64,000 bases of DNA from an uncultured Porphyromonadaceae bacterium (GTDB lineage Bacteria > Bacteroidota > Bacteroidia > Bacteroidales > Muribaculaceae), in assembly GCA_946553045.1 (NCBI GenBank), contig CAMNRO010000005.1, positions 1 through 64,000 on the forward strand, given 5' to 3'. The position numbers and the translations under genes are program-made. Under the pieces are notes generated by a model, which saw only the letters and a list, made by a program, of their open reading frames with translations, was not told the origin of the DNA and ran no database searches. Of this stretch, positions 34,951 through 43,833 are shown piece after piece. How positions within the stretch are numbered: the first letter of the stretch is position 1; every line of letters begins with the position of its first letter.

Positions 34951-35697
34951 GTTTTTAAGGAGTTTGCGCGAGGTGCGGTAGGCGTGCATGGTGGCTATGA
35001 AGCGGGTTTTGGCAATGTCGTTGCCTGTGGCGCCGTCGAGAATGGCGCCGTCGCGCAGATGGCATTTCAGGAAGGCGCATGCGGCGCGTAGCCAGCGGAA
35101 GGGTGCCGGAGCGTCGATGCCTGCTGCCGCCATGAGGCGTCCGCGTAGTTCGGCATGGCGCAGTTCCTTGAAGTGCAGCTCGCCGATTTCGGTGCAGCGG
35201 AAGTGCAGCATGTCGCCCTGCAGCAGCTGCGGGCTTATGCTTCCGGCATATGTCAGGCGTTCGCCTACGTCGAGAAGGTCCCACGAGGCATAGCGCTTGT
35301 CGAAAAGGCGTGTCTCGACAGAGGGGTGCATGCCGCTGTGCGCTACCGGACGGCCGCAGACATAGCTCACCACCCGGAAGCAGTACATGCGGTGGCGGAA
35401 TCCTTCGGCCTTAAGGGCTATTATGCTGCGGCGAAGTTCGTCGGAAAGCACTTCGTCGGCATCGATGGAAAGCACATAGGGAGCGCTCGCCAGACCGGCG
35501 GCATACTGTCGCTGCGAGCCATAGCCGGCAAAATCGCGCTCGGTGACCTTGCAGCCGTAGCGGCGGCAGATTTCGGCCGTATTGTCGGTCGAGTGCGAAT
35601 CGACCACCACGATTTCGTCGGCAACGCCGATGAGCGAGTTGAGGCAGCGTTCGATGTTGCGCTCCTCGTTGCGTGTAATGATTGTCGCTGATAGCAT
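34948..35697 (-). CDS. Glycosyltransferase family 2
   Basis: 249 residues, GT-A fold. LSATIITRNEERNIERCLNSL, then DEIVVVDSHSTDNTAEI and the DxD-type SIDADEVLSDELRR near residues 78-92. Relative of the other GT2 in this cluster (WaaE/KdtX-like) but shorter and with a different C-terminus (LRAACAFLKCHLRDGAILDGATGND). Likely adds a core sugar; specificity unknown. It is enclosed by arrays 4 and 5, so both its leader and its 3' flank are repeat DNA. Confidence 0.86.
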   Translation of the reverse strand: MLSATIITRNEERNIERCLNSLIGVADEIVVVDSHSTDNTAEICRRYGCKVTERDFAGYGSQRQYAAGLASAPYVLSIDADEVLSDELRRSIIALKAEGFRHRMYCFRVVSYVCGRPVAHSGMHPSVETRLFDKRYASWDLLDVGERLTYAGSISPQLLQGDMLHFRCTEIGELHFKELRHAELRGRLMAAAGIDAPAPFRWLRAACAFLKCHLRDGAILDGATGNDIAKTRFIATMHAYRTSRKLLKN

Positions 35698-35823
35698 TGC
35701 AGTTGGGCGGTTAGGCAGTTAGGCTGACAAGCTGACGGGCTGTTGTGCTGACGGGCTCATTAGCTTGTCAGCCTGTCAGCCCGTCAGCTTAAATGCCTAA
35801 CAGCCTATCGGCTTATTAGCTTA
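35698..35823 (-). repeat. Intergenic short-unit array 5 (GGCTGAC octads, complementary arms)
   Basis: In gene direction it starts at the TAA of the upstream dehydrogenase (TAAGCTAATAAGCC), runs as octads GATAGGCT, GTTAGGCA, GACGGGCT, GACAGGCT, then changes to the complement (GCCCGTCA, GCCCGTCA, GCTTGTCA, GCCTAACT, GCCTAACC) and ends at CAACTGCA directly before the ATG. No non-repeat sequence is left between the two genes. Confidence 0.93.
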
Positions 35824-37017
35824 AAGTTCGAGGTCGCCGTCCACTACTTCGTGCCAGGGCAGACCGTTTTCGGCGAGGGCGGCCAGGAAGGGATCCGGGT
35901 CGAATTCCTCGACGTTGCGCACGCCCTTGAGATTCCATTTTCCAGTGAGGAACATCATGGCGCCGACCATGGCAGGAACGCCTGTGGTGTAGCTCACGGC
36001 CTGCATGCCAGTTTCCTTGTAGGCGGCTTCGTGCGAGCAGTTGTTGTAGATGTAGTATGTCATCGGCTTGCCTTCCTTGCTCTTGCCCGAAATGCGGCAG
36101 CCGATGGAGGTTTCGCCGTGATAGTTCTCGCCGAGGTCCTGCGGATTAGGCAGCACAGCCTTGAGGAACTGCAGAGGCACGATTTTGGTGCCGTTGTATT
36201 CCACTTCGTCGATGCGTGCCATGCCGATGTTCTGAATCACACGGAGGTGTGTGAGGTATTCCTGTCCGAATGTCATCCAGAAGCGGGCGCGCTTGATGGT
36301 GGGGAAGTTCTGCACGAGGCTCTCGAGCTCTTCGTGGTAGAGCAGATAGCTCTCGCGCGGGCCGATGTTGGGATAGCTGAGGGTCTTGTGGAACTCGAGG
36401 GGCTTGGTTACCACCCACTTGCCTTCTTCCCAGTAGCGTCCGTTCTGAGTGATTTCGCGAATGTTGATTTCGGGGTTGAAGTTGGTGGCGAAAGCCTTGC
36501 CGTGGTCGCCGGCGTTGCAGTCTACGATGTCGAGGGTCTCCATTTCGCTGAACCAGTGCTTGGCCGCATAGGCTGTGAAAACGCCGCTCACACCGGGGTC
36601 GAAACCGCAGCCGAGGATAGCGGTGAGGCCGGCCTGCTCGAAGCGCTCGCGGTAGGCCCACTGCCAGGAATACTCGAAGTGAGCAACGTCCTTGGGCTCG
36701 TAGTTGGCTGTGTCGAGGTAGTTTACTCCGCACTGCAGGCATGCCTCCATGATGGTGAGGTCCTGATATGGCAGAGCCACGTTGATTACCAGTTCGGGTT
36801 TGTGGCGCTCGAGCAGAGCCACAATCTGGTCTACATGGTCGGCATCGACGCTGTCGGTGCTGACATTGGGCTTGCCGATAGCCTTTGCAACGGCGTCGCA
36901 TTTCGAGCGGGTACGCGAGGCGATGACGATTTCAGAGAAAACCTCGGGATGCTGCGCGCACTTGTGGGCCACAACCGTGCCCACGCCTCCGCAGCCGATG
37001 ATAACAACTTTTGCCAT
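35821..37017 (-). CDS. Carboxynorspermidine/carboxyspermidine dehydrogenase (saccharopine dehydrogenase family)
   Basis: 398 residues. Rossmann motif VVIIGCGGVGTVVAHK at the N-terminus, CGFDPGVSGVFTAYA, DCNAGDHGKAFATNFNPE and the C-terminal YNNCSHEAAYKETGMQAVSYTTG, which are typical of the bacterial CASDH group. It condenses aspartate semialdehyde with a diamine (putrescine or diaminopropane) and reduces the product, the alternative polyamine route found in Bacteroides. The partner decarboxylase (NspC) is not in the window. It follows the flippase-like gene by 23 bases. Confidence 0.85.
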   Translation of the reverse strand: MAKVVIIGCGGVGTVVAHKCAQHPEVFSEIVIASRTRSKCDAVAKAIGKPNVSTDSVDADHVDQIVALLERHKPELVINVALPYQDLTIMEACLQCGVNYLDTANYEPKDVAHFEYSWQWAYRERFEQAGLTAILGCGFDPGVSGVFTAYAAKHWFSEMETLDIVDCNAGDHGKAFATNFNPEINIREITQNGRYWEEGKWVVTKPLEFHKTLSYPNIGPRESYLLYHEELESLVQNFPTIKRARFWMTFGQEYLTHLRVIQNIGMARIDEVEYNGTKIVPLQFLKAVLPNPQDLGENYHGETSIGCRISGKSKEGKPMTYYIYNNCSHEAAYKETGMQAVSYTTGVPAMVGAMMFLTGKWNLKGVRNVEEFDPDPFLAALAENGLPWHEVVDGDLEL

Positions 37018-37040
37018 ATTCGTTTAAAATATCTGTTTTT

Positions 37041-38054
37041 TTATGATTTGATTCTCTTTTTGTCGAGGGCGATGGCTATGAATGTGAAAATGCCAAGCCC
37101 GATGATGAGGAGGGTGTTTGCGCCGAGCACAAGGTTGGCAAAGGCGCTGCCTTCCATCGTGCCGAGGCCGTAGATGCTCAGACCGAAGATTGTGGCCCAC
37201 TGCCAGGGACCTATGCCGCCGTTGGAGGGCACGCCCATCGATATCGACGAGAGAACCCATGTGACCAGTGCGGCCTGCACGCCGTGTTGCTCCACGATTT
37301 CGGTCGTGAAGGGAAAGGCGTAGAAGGCCAGGTAGTTCTGAAGGAAATAGCAGCCCCAGAGAGCCACTGTCAGAAGCAGCCAGCGTCCTTTGTGGGGCAT
37401 TTTGACGATTACGGCGAAGCCCTGCCACAGTTCGCGGACAGCCGTCTGTATCTTGACAATCCTGGGGTTGTCGGTCTTGCGCGCCATGAAAATCCACACG
37501 GCGGCTATCGCGGCCACTGACGCGCCCCACAGCCACGGCGACTCAAGCAGGCGCGCTATCGCGGCAAGGCTCTCGCCGTTCTGGTGCAGATAGCTCAGAA
37601 TGGCCTTCGACGAAATCAGAAAAGCGCTCAGGGCAAGCAGCAGCACAGTGAGCGTGTCGGCCAGGCGGTCGGCGACCATAGAGCCGAAGACAGTCGTGAA
37701 AGGCGCCTGCTGACGCTGCGATATGTAGCCCGTGCGCCATACCTCGCCAAGGCGCGGGAAGACGAGGTTTACGGCATAGGTGCCGAATATACTGTATATC
37801 AGGGCATGTGCCGGGGCGTTGATTCCGAGGGCCTTGAGCTGTATGCCCCAGCGGAATGCCCTTATGATGTGCGAGAACACGGCCAGTACGAGGCCTGCGG
37901 CTATCCAGCGGAAGTCGCATTGGGTGCGGATGATGTGAATCATCTCCTTGAAGTCGATTCCGGTGAACAGCAGGTAGCACAGACCTATGCTGATTATCAG
38001 CGGAATTATATATTTCATCAGCTGCCCGAAACGGGAACTTTTCTTTTTCTCCAT
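37041..38054 (-). CDS. Flippase-like membrane protein (UPF0104 / LPG synthase transmembrane region)
   Basis: 337 residues with about eight membrane segments. The N-terminal QLMKYIIPLIISIGLCYLLF, then the conserved RAFRWGIQLKALG, FPRLGEVWRTGYISQ and the C-terminal SSISMGVPSNGGIGPWQWATI identify the YbhN/UPF0104 family, related to the transmembrane part of lysylphosphatidylglycerol synthases. No aminoacyl-transferase domain is present. Probable lipid translocation or membrane lipid transport; substrate unknown. First gene of the cluster, with a TACATTTG box 57 bases upstream. Confidence 0.8.
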   Translation of the reverse strand: MEKKKSSRFGQLMKYIIPLIISIGLCYLLFTGIDFKEMIHIIRTQCDFRWIAAGLVLAVFSHIIRAFRWGIQLKALGINAPAHALIYSIFGTYAVNLVFPRLGEVWRTGYISQRQQAPFTTVFGSMVADRLADTLTVLLLALSAFLISSKAILSYLHQNGESLAAIARLLESPWLWGASVAAIAAVWIFMARKTDNPRIVKIQTAVRELWQGFAVIVKMPHKGRWLLLTVALWGCYFLQNYLAFYAFPFTTEIVEQHGVQAALVTWVLSSISMGVPSNGGIGPWQWATIFGLSIYGLGTMEGSAFANLVLGANTLLIIGLGIFTFIAIALDKKRIKS

Positions 38055-38110
38055 GAATAAGGCGGGTTTGGTTTTTTTTCTAAGATATTGTTCAATACCC
38101 GTTAAACATG

Positions 38111-38118
38111 CAAATGTA
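38111..38118 (-). promoter_or_regulatory. -7 box (TACATTTG) of the flippase-polyamine-LPS directon
   Basis: Minus-strand TACATTTG, a perfect TAnnTTTG match, 57 bases before the ATG at 38054. The genes from 38054 down to 29632 have no other obvious -7 box in their gaps, so a single long transcript is possible. Confidence 0.55.
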
Positions 38119-38235
38119 CGTATTTTTTTTGACTATTCACAGTGTTCGGCTGCTGTCTGTATTGTTGAGGATGTCTATTTGGCGCAAAAAATGGTCGAAA
38201 TGTCGTTGGCATGGCAATATGAGCACGTTTTTTTG

Positions 38236-38243
38236 TAATTTTG
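38236..38243 (+). promoter_or_regulatory. -7 box (TAATTTTG) for the AraC regulator
   Basis: TAATTTTG lies 18 bases before the ATG at 38262. A TTG start at 38241 would lie inside it, so I use the ATG. Confidence 0.55.
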
Positions 38244-38261
38244 GCGCATAAATCATATCAA

Positions 38262-39164
38262 ATGGACTCGCAATTATCCAAAAGTATCCAAGGACTCGCA
38301 AACATATCAGCCGATTACAGCCATATCGACGACGCTTGTCTCTTGTTCCGTCTTGACCCCGACCTCAGCCGTCATTTTCGTGAACTCGAACTTGTGCGCA
38401 ATAGTGTGGAAGGCATGTTTTGCTTTCTGCACACGAAAGGAACCGTGGAGATGTGGTTCAATTCCGAACGTTACACCCTGACCGAGCCATCGCTTGTCGT
38501 GGCGCCCCAGGGCACGCTCCTTCGTTTCGAAAGCCCCGACTGGTCCGAAGTCGACGCATACGTTCTTGTGCTCTCGCGTGAATTTCTGCAGGATATAAAT
38601 ATCTCGTTCTCGGCAATCTCGGGCGAGGCTTTCATAAAGAACCCCTCGCACATGATTGAGCTCCGCGACCGCGAGCTGCCGCTGGTAATGCGCTATTTCA
38701 AGCTCATACACACTGTGATGAGCGACAACTTCAACAGCCAGCTCAACCGCCATATGGTGTCGAACATTATGGCCGCTTTCTTCTATCAGACCGTGGTTTT
38801 CCTGTATAAGCGTCTGGATCTGGTCGACCCGAGCCGCCCCGGCACAAACCGCAACAATTACGTGCACGAATTCCTGAAACTCGTTCATCTCTACTACACC
38901 AAGGAGCGCTCGGTCAACTTCTATGCCTCCAAGCTCTTCATATCTCCCAAATATCTGTCGTTGCTCGTAAAAGAGGCTACAGGCCGTTCCGCCGCCCGGT
39001 GGATTGACTATTTCGTCATCAGCGAGGCCAAGAATCTGCTGCGCTTCTCGGGCAAGAACATACAGCAGGTGGCATATGCCCTCAACTTCTCCAATCAGTC
39101 ATCATTCGGCAAATACTTCAAGCACCTCACCGGCATGTCGCCCACCGAATATCAGAAAAGCTGA
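38262..39164 (+). CDS. AraC-family transcriptional regulator
   Basis: 300 residues. The N-terminal cupin-like sensing domain (to about residue 165: LTEPSLVVAPQGTLLRFE) is followed by a C-terminal pair of helix-turn-helix units (FYASKLFISPKYLSLLVKEATG and QQVAYALNFSNQSSFGKYFKHLTGMSPTEYQ). Typical single-component regulator of Bacteroidales. Its targets are unknown; it is divergent from the flippase/LPS directon, whose promoter is 125 bases away, so control of that cluster is possible. Confidence 0.88.
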   Translation: MDSQLSKSIQGLANISADYSHIDDACLLFRLDPDLSRHFRELELVRNSVEGMFCFLHTKGTVEMWFNSERYTLTEPSLVVAPQGTLLRFESPDWSEVDAYVLVLSREFLQDINISFSAISGEAFIKNPSHMIELRDRELPLVMRYFKLIHTVMSDNFNSQLNRHMVSNIMAAFFYQTVVFLYKRLDLVDPSRPGTNRNNYVHEFLKLVHLYYTKERSVNFYASKLFISPKYLSLLVKEATGRSAARWIDYFVISEAKNLLRFSGKNIQQVAYALNFSNQSSFGKYFKHLTGMSPTEYQKS

Positions 39165-39194
39165 CAATAGCTTGCAAAAACAAGGGTTTAGGGC

Positions 39195-39225
39195 TTGCGT
39201 AATTGCAATTTAAATTGTAAATTTG
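39195..39225 (+). promoter_or_regulatory. Promoter of the S24/XRE regulator
   Basis: TTGC (39195-39198), a 19-bp spacer and TAAATTTG (39218-39225) form a good Bacteroidetes promoter, 17 bases before the ATG at 39243. This supports the shorter protein start. Confidence 0.75.
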
Positions 39226-39242
39226 CGCAAAAGAGACTGATT

Positions 39243-39929
39243 ATGGATAATGCTCCCGGACGGCTCGATCTCCCCGGGCCCGCGGCCGATGTTGTAGACC
39301 GCATAAAATATCTTGTAAAATTGATGCGAATGACGCAGGCGCAGTTCGCCGCCCGAATGGGCGTCGATCCGGCGGCTGTGTCGCGCGTGCTGAAAGGAAA
39401 GGCTGCGCCTAACGATGTATTTCTCAATCGAATAGTCGTTAACTTTGGCGTGTCGAAAGACTGGCTCGCGCGAGGTGCCGATGTGCCTTTCCCGCGCGGC
39501 GGAGCGGCCGAGGCGCCGCGTCGTCCGGAAGGCGCGCCCGTCTATAACATAGACGTTACGGCCGGCACGACGCCGCTGAGCCGCATGTTTACCGACGAGC
39601 GAATAATAGGCCGTGTCAATCTGCCCGGGCTTGACCCCGAGCTGCCAATTGTGCGTGTGAGCGGCAATTCGATGCAGCCTCGCCTCAACCCCGGTTGCTA
39701 TATCTCAATACGGTCCGTGCGCCGTGAGGCTACAATCTCGTGGGGGCAGATATATGTGGTGGTGCTTGCCGACTTCAGGGTCGTGAAGTATGTGCGCCGC
39801 CATGACGACCCGACGAAAGTGATTCTGCACAGCGAAAATCCCGACTACGACGATATCGAAATCAACCGCTCCGATATCGAAGGTTTGTATCTTGTTGAAA
39901 ACGTGATAAATCATGACTTCATCGCCTAA
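39243..39929 (+). CDS. XRE-type regulator with S24 (LexA/CI-like) peptidase domain
   Basis: 228 residues. N-terminal helix-turn-helix (MTQAQFAARMGVDPAAVSRVL, residues 30-50) and a C-terminal S24 domain with the Ser/Lys dyad Ser143 (SGNSMQPRL) and Lys182 (FRVVKYV). S24 repressors cleave themselves on RecA-ssDNA contact. A clear Ala-Gly cleavage site is hard to place; VTAG at residues 105-108 is the best candidate. Likely a stress or prophage-like repressor in the chromosome. The rnhB start lies 17 bases inside its 3' end. Confidence 0.85.
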   Translation: MDNAPGRLDLPGPAADVVDRIKYLVKLMRMTQAQFAARMGVDPAAVSRVLKGKAAPNDVFLNRIVVNFGVSKDWLARGADVPFPRGGAAEAPRRPEGAPVYNIDVTAGTTPLSRMFTDERIIGRVNLPGLDPELPIVRVSGNSMQPRLNPGCYISIRSVRREATISWGQIYVVVLADFRVVKYVRRHDDPTKVILHSENPDYDDIEINRSDIEGLYLVENVINHDFIA

Positions 39930-40515
39930 GCATGCCCCACTCCCTCCCTGTTCGGCGCCCGGAGTGCTCGAGGCAGGGTGCGACGAGGCCGGCCGCGGCT
40001 GTCTCGCAGGCCCTGTGTTTGCCGCCGCCGTAATTCTTCCCGACGATTTCTCGCATCCCTGGCTCAACGACTCCAAGCAGATGAGCGAACGGCGCCGCAT
40101 GGAGTTGCGCGAGGTCATTATGGCCGAAGCCCTTGCGTGGGCCGTGGCAAGCGTTGATGCCGCCGAAATCGACAGCATGAATATTCTTAACGCCTCTATC
40201 GAAGCCATGCACCGTGCGCTGGCTCAGCTGGCGGTGCGCCCTGGCGCAATCGCTGTCGACGGAAACCGCTTCAAGTCTTTCGAAGATATACCGCATGCAT
40301 GCTTCGTGAAGGGCGACGGCCGTTTCGCCAACATCGCCGCCGCCTCGGTGCTCGCCAAGACTTCGCGCGACCTGTATATGCTCGAGGCTCACCGCCAATA
40401 TCCGCAGTATGCCTGGGATGTCAACAAGGCCTATCCGACGGCCGCACACCGTGCTGCCATCGCCGAGTACGGCCCCTGCCCGCTCCACCGCATAACATTC
40501 AAGCTCCTGAAATAG
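39913..40515 (+). CDS. rnhB: Ribonuclease HII
   Basis: 200 residues. Removes ribonucleotides from DNA and RNA primers. The metal-binding acids are Asp24 and Glu25 in GCDEAGRGCLAGPV, followed by DSKQMSERRR, the DGNRF Asp and VLAKTSRD. The first 16 residues are Pro/Cys-rich and longer than in typical RNase HII. Its start overlaps the S24 regulator by 17 bases, so expression may follow that regulator. Confidence 0.95.
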   Translation: MTSSPKHAPLPPCSAPGVLEAGCDEAGRGCLAGPVFAAAVILPDDFSHPWLNDSKQMSERRRMELREVIMAEALAWAVASVDAAEIDSMNILNASIEAMHRALAQLAVRPGAIAVDGNRFKSFEDIPHACFVKGDGRFANIAAASVLAKTSRDLYMLEAHRQYPQYAWDVNKAYPTAAHRAAIAEYGPCPLHRITFKLLK

Positions 40516-40555
40516 CCGGTCTTTAAAGGCGTTAAAAGCCTTAACAACCTTAATT
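40516..40555 (+). repeat. Weak short-unit element after rnhB
   Basis: TTTAAAGGC, GTTAAAAGCC, TTAACAACC, TTAA: a short G-to-C switch of 9-base units directly after the rnhB stop, like the TTAAAG units of arrays 2 and 7. Too short to be sure it belongs with them. Confidence 0.4.
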
Positions 40556-40592
40556 TACGCCCGAATTTATTTACAAAACCAATCATAATCCT

Positions 40593-42530
40593 ATGAAAAA
40601 AATATGTCTGCTCGGACTTGGTCTGATGGCGGCTGCTTCGGCCTCGGCCAAGGTGACTCTGTCGCAGTTCATCACCGACAATATGGTGATGCAGCAAAAC
40701 TCAACCATGACCGTGCCCGGAAAAGCGCTGCCCGGCGCTAAGGTGACTGTGAAAACCGACTGGCTCGACAAGCCCCTGGCCGTAAAGGCCGGTGCCGACG
40801 GCGCTTTCAGAGTCGATGTGCCGACTCCCGCTGCCGGAGGTCCCTTTACGATGATTCTGTCTGATGGCGACGGCGACCCGACGGTGCTGTGCAATCTCCT
40901 TGCTGGCGAGGTGTGGATATGTTCGGGCCAGTCGAACATGGAGTTCATGGTGAACCGCAACAACTGGGGCTCGAGCCTCATGAACGGCGACGTGGTCGTG
41001 GCAACATCTCAGCACCCCGATATACGTATCCTGAAAGTGAAGCAGCAGACAAGCTATACGCCCCTCGACGATACCGCCGTTGCCAATGGCGGCTGGGTGG
41101 AAGCCAATCCTGCCACGATGGGAGTGTCGGCCATCGGCTATCTTTTCGCCCTGCAGATGCACGACGAGCTCGGAGTTCCCGTCGGTATCATCGATTCCAG
41201 CTGGGGTGGCACCGTTGCCGAGGCCTGGACGCCTTTCGGCCCTCTCGAAAGCGTGCCCGGATTCGAGTCGCAGCTCAATGCTCTGCAGAGCAGCGGCTTC
41301 GACGCCGAGCGTATTAATAAGGTATATAATCAGCAGTTCGCCCAATGGACAGAGTCGCTCGACAAGGCCGGACGTGAGTTCGACCGCGGTGTAATGCAGT
41401 CGGGTGCCGGCTGGGGCAAGATGCCGCTGCCTGGAATCTGGGAAAACTCGGTGCTTCCCGGTTTCGACGGCCTGGTGTGGATTCAGCGCGAGCTCGAGCT
41501 GCCCGCCGAGGCTGCCGGCAAGCCTCTGACACTCGAGGTGGGTGTTGTCGACGACCTCGACGACACATATTTCAACGGCGTGCGTATCGGCGGCTACGAA
41601 AATCCCGGCAAATCGCGTGTCTATGAGGTGCCCGGCAATCTTGTGAAGGCCGGAAAAAATGTAATAACCGTAAAAATCGTCGATTTCATGGGCGAGGGCG
41701 GTGTGAAAGACGGCTCGAAGATGGCTGCTGCTGTCGATGGCAAGGTCTATCCTCTCGACGGCGAGTGGAGCTACTGCGCCGACATGACTCTCGCCGAAAT
41801 GCCCCGCAGGCCTTCGTCGCCCCAGGGTCCGAACTATCCTACGGTGCTCTACAACGCCATGATAAATCCGCTTAAGGTTCTTCCTGTCAAGGGTGTGATA
41901 TGGTATCAGGGCTGCAGCAACGTCGGTCGCGCCGCCCAGTACGAGCCTCTGTTCAAATCGCTCATCGGCAGTTGGCGCACGGCATTCGATAATCCCGAAA
42001 TGTCCTTCTACTTCGTTCAGCTCGCCGGCTATCTGGCTCAGAAGAACGTGCAGCCCGAATCGGAGTGGGCACTGCTGCGCAACAGCCAGGCCAAGGCTCT
42101 CGAACTGCCCAACACCGGCATGGCCGTGGCCATAGACCTTGGTCACCCCACCGATATACACCCCTCGAACAAGCAGGAAGTTGCCCGCCGCCTCGGTCTC
42201 ATAGCGCTCAGCCGCGACTATGGCAGGAAAGATGTGGTGTATAAGGCTCCCGTGCTCAAATCTGCCAAGGCCGACGGCAATAAGATGGTGCTGAAATTCG
42301 ACGGCGCCGTCAAGCCAACCTCGGTGGCTGTGACGGGCTTCATTGTCGGCGGCAAAGACGGTAAGTTTGCCTATGCCAACGCCCGCATGGTCGGCGACGA
42401 CACCATCGTCGTTTCCTCGCCTCTCGTCGACAAGCCCGCCGTAGTCCGCTACGACTGGGCCGACTATCCCGGCGGCAACCTCTACGGCACCACCGGTCTC
42501 CCGGTCGCTCCCTTTGCCACCGACCTCTGA
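40593..42530 (+). CDS. Sialate O-acetylesterase-type esterase (SASA domain)
   Basis: 645 residues with a signal peptide (MKKICLLGLGLMAAASASA). The SASA/SGNH-like core is interrupted by a beta-sandwich insertion (about residues 290-380, VWIQRELELPAEAAGKPLTLEVGVV), typical of the large form. The nucleophile Ser is in WICSGQSNMEFMV near residue 111; the Asp/His block is LGHPTDIHPSNKQEV near residue 520. It removes O-acetyl groups from sialic acid or acetylated plant glycans. Location is periplasmic or outer surface. Confidence 0.9.
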   Translation: MKKICLLGLGLMAAASASAKVTLSQFITDNMVMQQNSTMTVPGKALPGAKVTVKTDWLDKPLAVKAGADGAFRVDVPTPAAGGPFTMILSDGDGDPTVLCNLLAGEVWICSGQSNMEFMVNRNNWGSSLMNGDVVVATSQHPDIRILKVKQQTSYTPLDDTAVANGGWVEANPATMGVSAIGYLFALQMHDELGVPVGIIDSSWGGTVAEAWTPFGPLESVPGFESQLNALQSSGFDAERINKVYNQQFAQWTESLDKAGREFDRGVMQSGAGWGKMPLPGIWENSVLPGFDGLVWIQRELELPAEAAGKPLTLEVGVVDDLDDTYFNGVRIGGYENPGKSRVYEVPGNLVKAGKNVITVKIVDFMGEGGVKDGSKMAAAVDGKVYPLDGEWSYCADMTLAEMPRRPSSPQGPNYPTVLYNAMINPLKVLPVKGVIWYQGCSNVGRAAQYEPLFKSLIGSWRTAFDNPEMSFYFVQLAGYLAQKNVQPESEWALLRNSQAKALELPNTGMAVAIDLGHPTDIHPSNKQEVARRLGLIALSRDYGRKDVVYKAPVLKSAKADGNKMVLKFDGAVKPTSVAVTGFIVGGKDGKFAYANARMVGDDTIVVSSPLVDKPAVVRYDWADYPGGNLYGTTGLPVAPFATDL

Positions 42531-42552
42531 ACCGAGCGGTGAGGATTTTGTA

Positions 42553-42601
42553 AAAAAGTTAAGGGTGAAGATACGACTATTATCTTCACCCTTAACTTTT
42601 T
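42553..42601. terminator. Bidirectional terminator between SASA esterase and hflX
   Basis: A perfect 21-bp stem (AAAAAGTTAAGGGTGAAGATA and its complement) with a 7-nt loop; A and T runs at the ends serve both convergent genes. Confidence 0.9.
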
Positions 42602-42606
42602 ACCTT

Positions 42607-43824
42607 TTATTCGTATGTCTCGTATAGAAGGTCGTTGTAGGGGAATCGGGAGAGGTGTATTTCGCGCGCCATTGTGTAGAGGCGGTCCTTGAGTTCGTCG
42701 ATGTTCACGCCCTTCTTGGCTGAAATGAAGACGCAGTTGTCGTTCATTCGTGCCATCCACGAGGCTTTAAGCTCTTCGAGGGTGCGGTTGCAGCGCTGGC
42801 GCGGTGTGAGGTCGTCTTCGGCTTTCGGCGTGCATGAGAATGCGTCGATTTTGTTGAAAACGAGCAGCATGGGCTTGTCGGCGCCGTTGCATACCTCGCG
42901 CAGGGTCTTGTCGACCACCTCTATCTGTTCCTCGAAGTTGGGGTGCGATATATCGACCACATGTACCAGAATGTCGGCCTCGCGCACCTCGTCGAGAGTC
43001 GATTTGAACGAGTCCACAAGGTGTGTGGGCAGCTTGCGGATAAAGCCGACGGTGTCGGTGAGCAGGAAAGGCAGGTTGTCGATTACGACTTTTCGTACCG
43101 TCGTGTCGAGGGTTGCGAAAAGTTTGTTTTCGGCAAATACATCGCTCTTGCTCAGGAGGTTCATGATGGTTGATTTGCCAACGTTGGTATAGCCCACGAG
43201 AGCTACTCGGGTCAGCTTGCCGCGGTTCTTGCGCTGCACGGCTTTCTGGCGGTCTATGGCCTTGAGCTCTTCCTTGAGCAGAGATATTTTGGTGAGGATT
43301 ATACGGCGGTCGGTCTCGATCTGTGTCTCGCCCGGGCCGCGCATGCCGATACCGCCGCGCTGGCGCTCGAGGTGGGTCCACATTCGGGTGAGGCGGGGCA
43401 GAAGATACTGGTACTGGGCCAGCTCTACCTGCGTCTTGGCGCTCGCTGTCTGCGCGCGTTTGGCGAATATGTCGAGAATCAGGTTGGTACGGTCGAGAAT
43501 CTTTACGCCGAGCTCGCGCTCGATGTTGAGCACCTGCTTGGTCGAGAGGTCGTCGTCGAAGATGGCCATGGCGATGTCGCCGTCGTCTTCGATATACTTT
43601 TTTATCTCTTCGAGCTTGCCTTTGCCGACGAATGTGCGCGGGTTGGGGTAGTCGAGGCGCTGGGTGAAGCGCTTGACGGCTTCCGCACCGGCGGTGTCGG
43701 CCAGGAATGCGAGCTCGTCGAGGTATTCCTCAGATTTGGCCTCGTCCTGTGTCGGCGTGATGAGGCCGACCAGAACGGCGCGTTCCGGCTGCGCTCCCTG
43801 CGCTATGATAGAGTTCTGTTTCAT
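42607..43824 (-). CDS. hflX: Ribosome-associated GTPase HflX
   Basis: 405 residues. N-terminal HflX domain, a coiled linker with LTRMWTHLERQRGGIGMRGPGETQIE, then the G domain: G1 GYTNVGKSTIMNLLS, G3 DTVGFIRKLP and G4 NKID. HflX splits stalled ribosomes under stress. The C-terminal domain is short. Its leader contains array 6 between two strong hairpins, and the whole spacer to the acyl-CoA ligase gene is repeat or palindrome. Confidence 0.95.
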   Translation of the reverse strand: MKQNSIIAQGAQPERAVLVGLITPTQDEAKSEEYLDELAFLADTAGAEAVKRFTQRLDYPNPRTFVGKGKLEEIKKYIEDDGDIAMAIFDDDLSTKQVLNIERELGVKILDRTNLILDIFAKRAQTASAKTQVELAQYQYLLPRLTRMWTHLERQRGGIGMRGPGETQIETDRRIILTKISLLKEELKAIDRQKAVQRKNRGKLTRVALVGYTNVGKSTIMNLLSKSDVFAENKLFATLDTTVRKVVIDNLPFLLTDTVGFIRKLPTHLVDSFKSTLDEVREADILVHVVDISHPNFEEQIEVVDKTLREVCNGADKPMLLVFNKIDAFSCTPKAEDDLTPRQRCNRTLEELKASWMARMNDNCVFISAKKGVNIDELKDRLYTMAREIHLSRFPYNDLLYETYE

Positions 43825-43833
43825 TACTGGACT

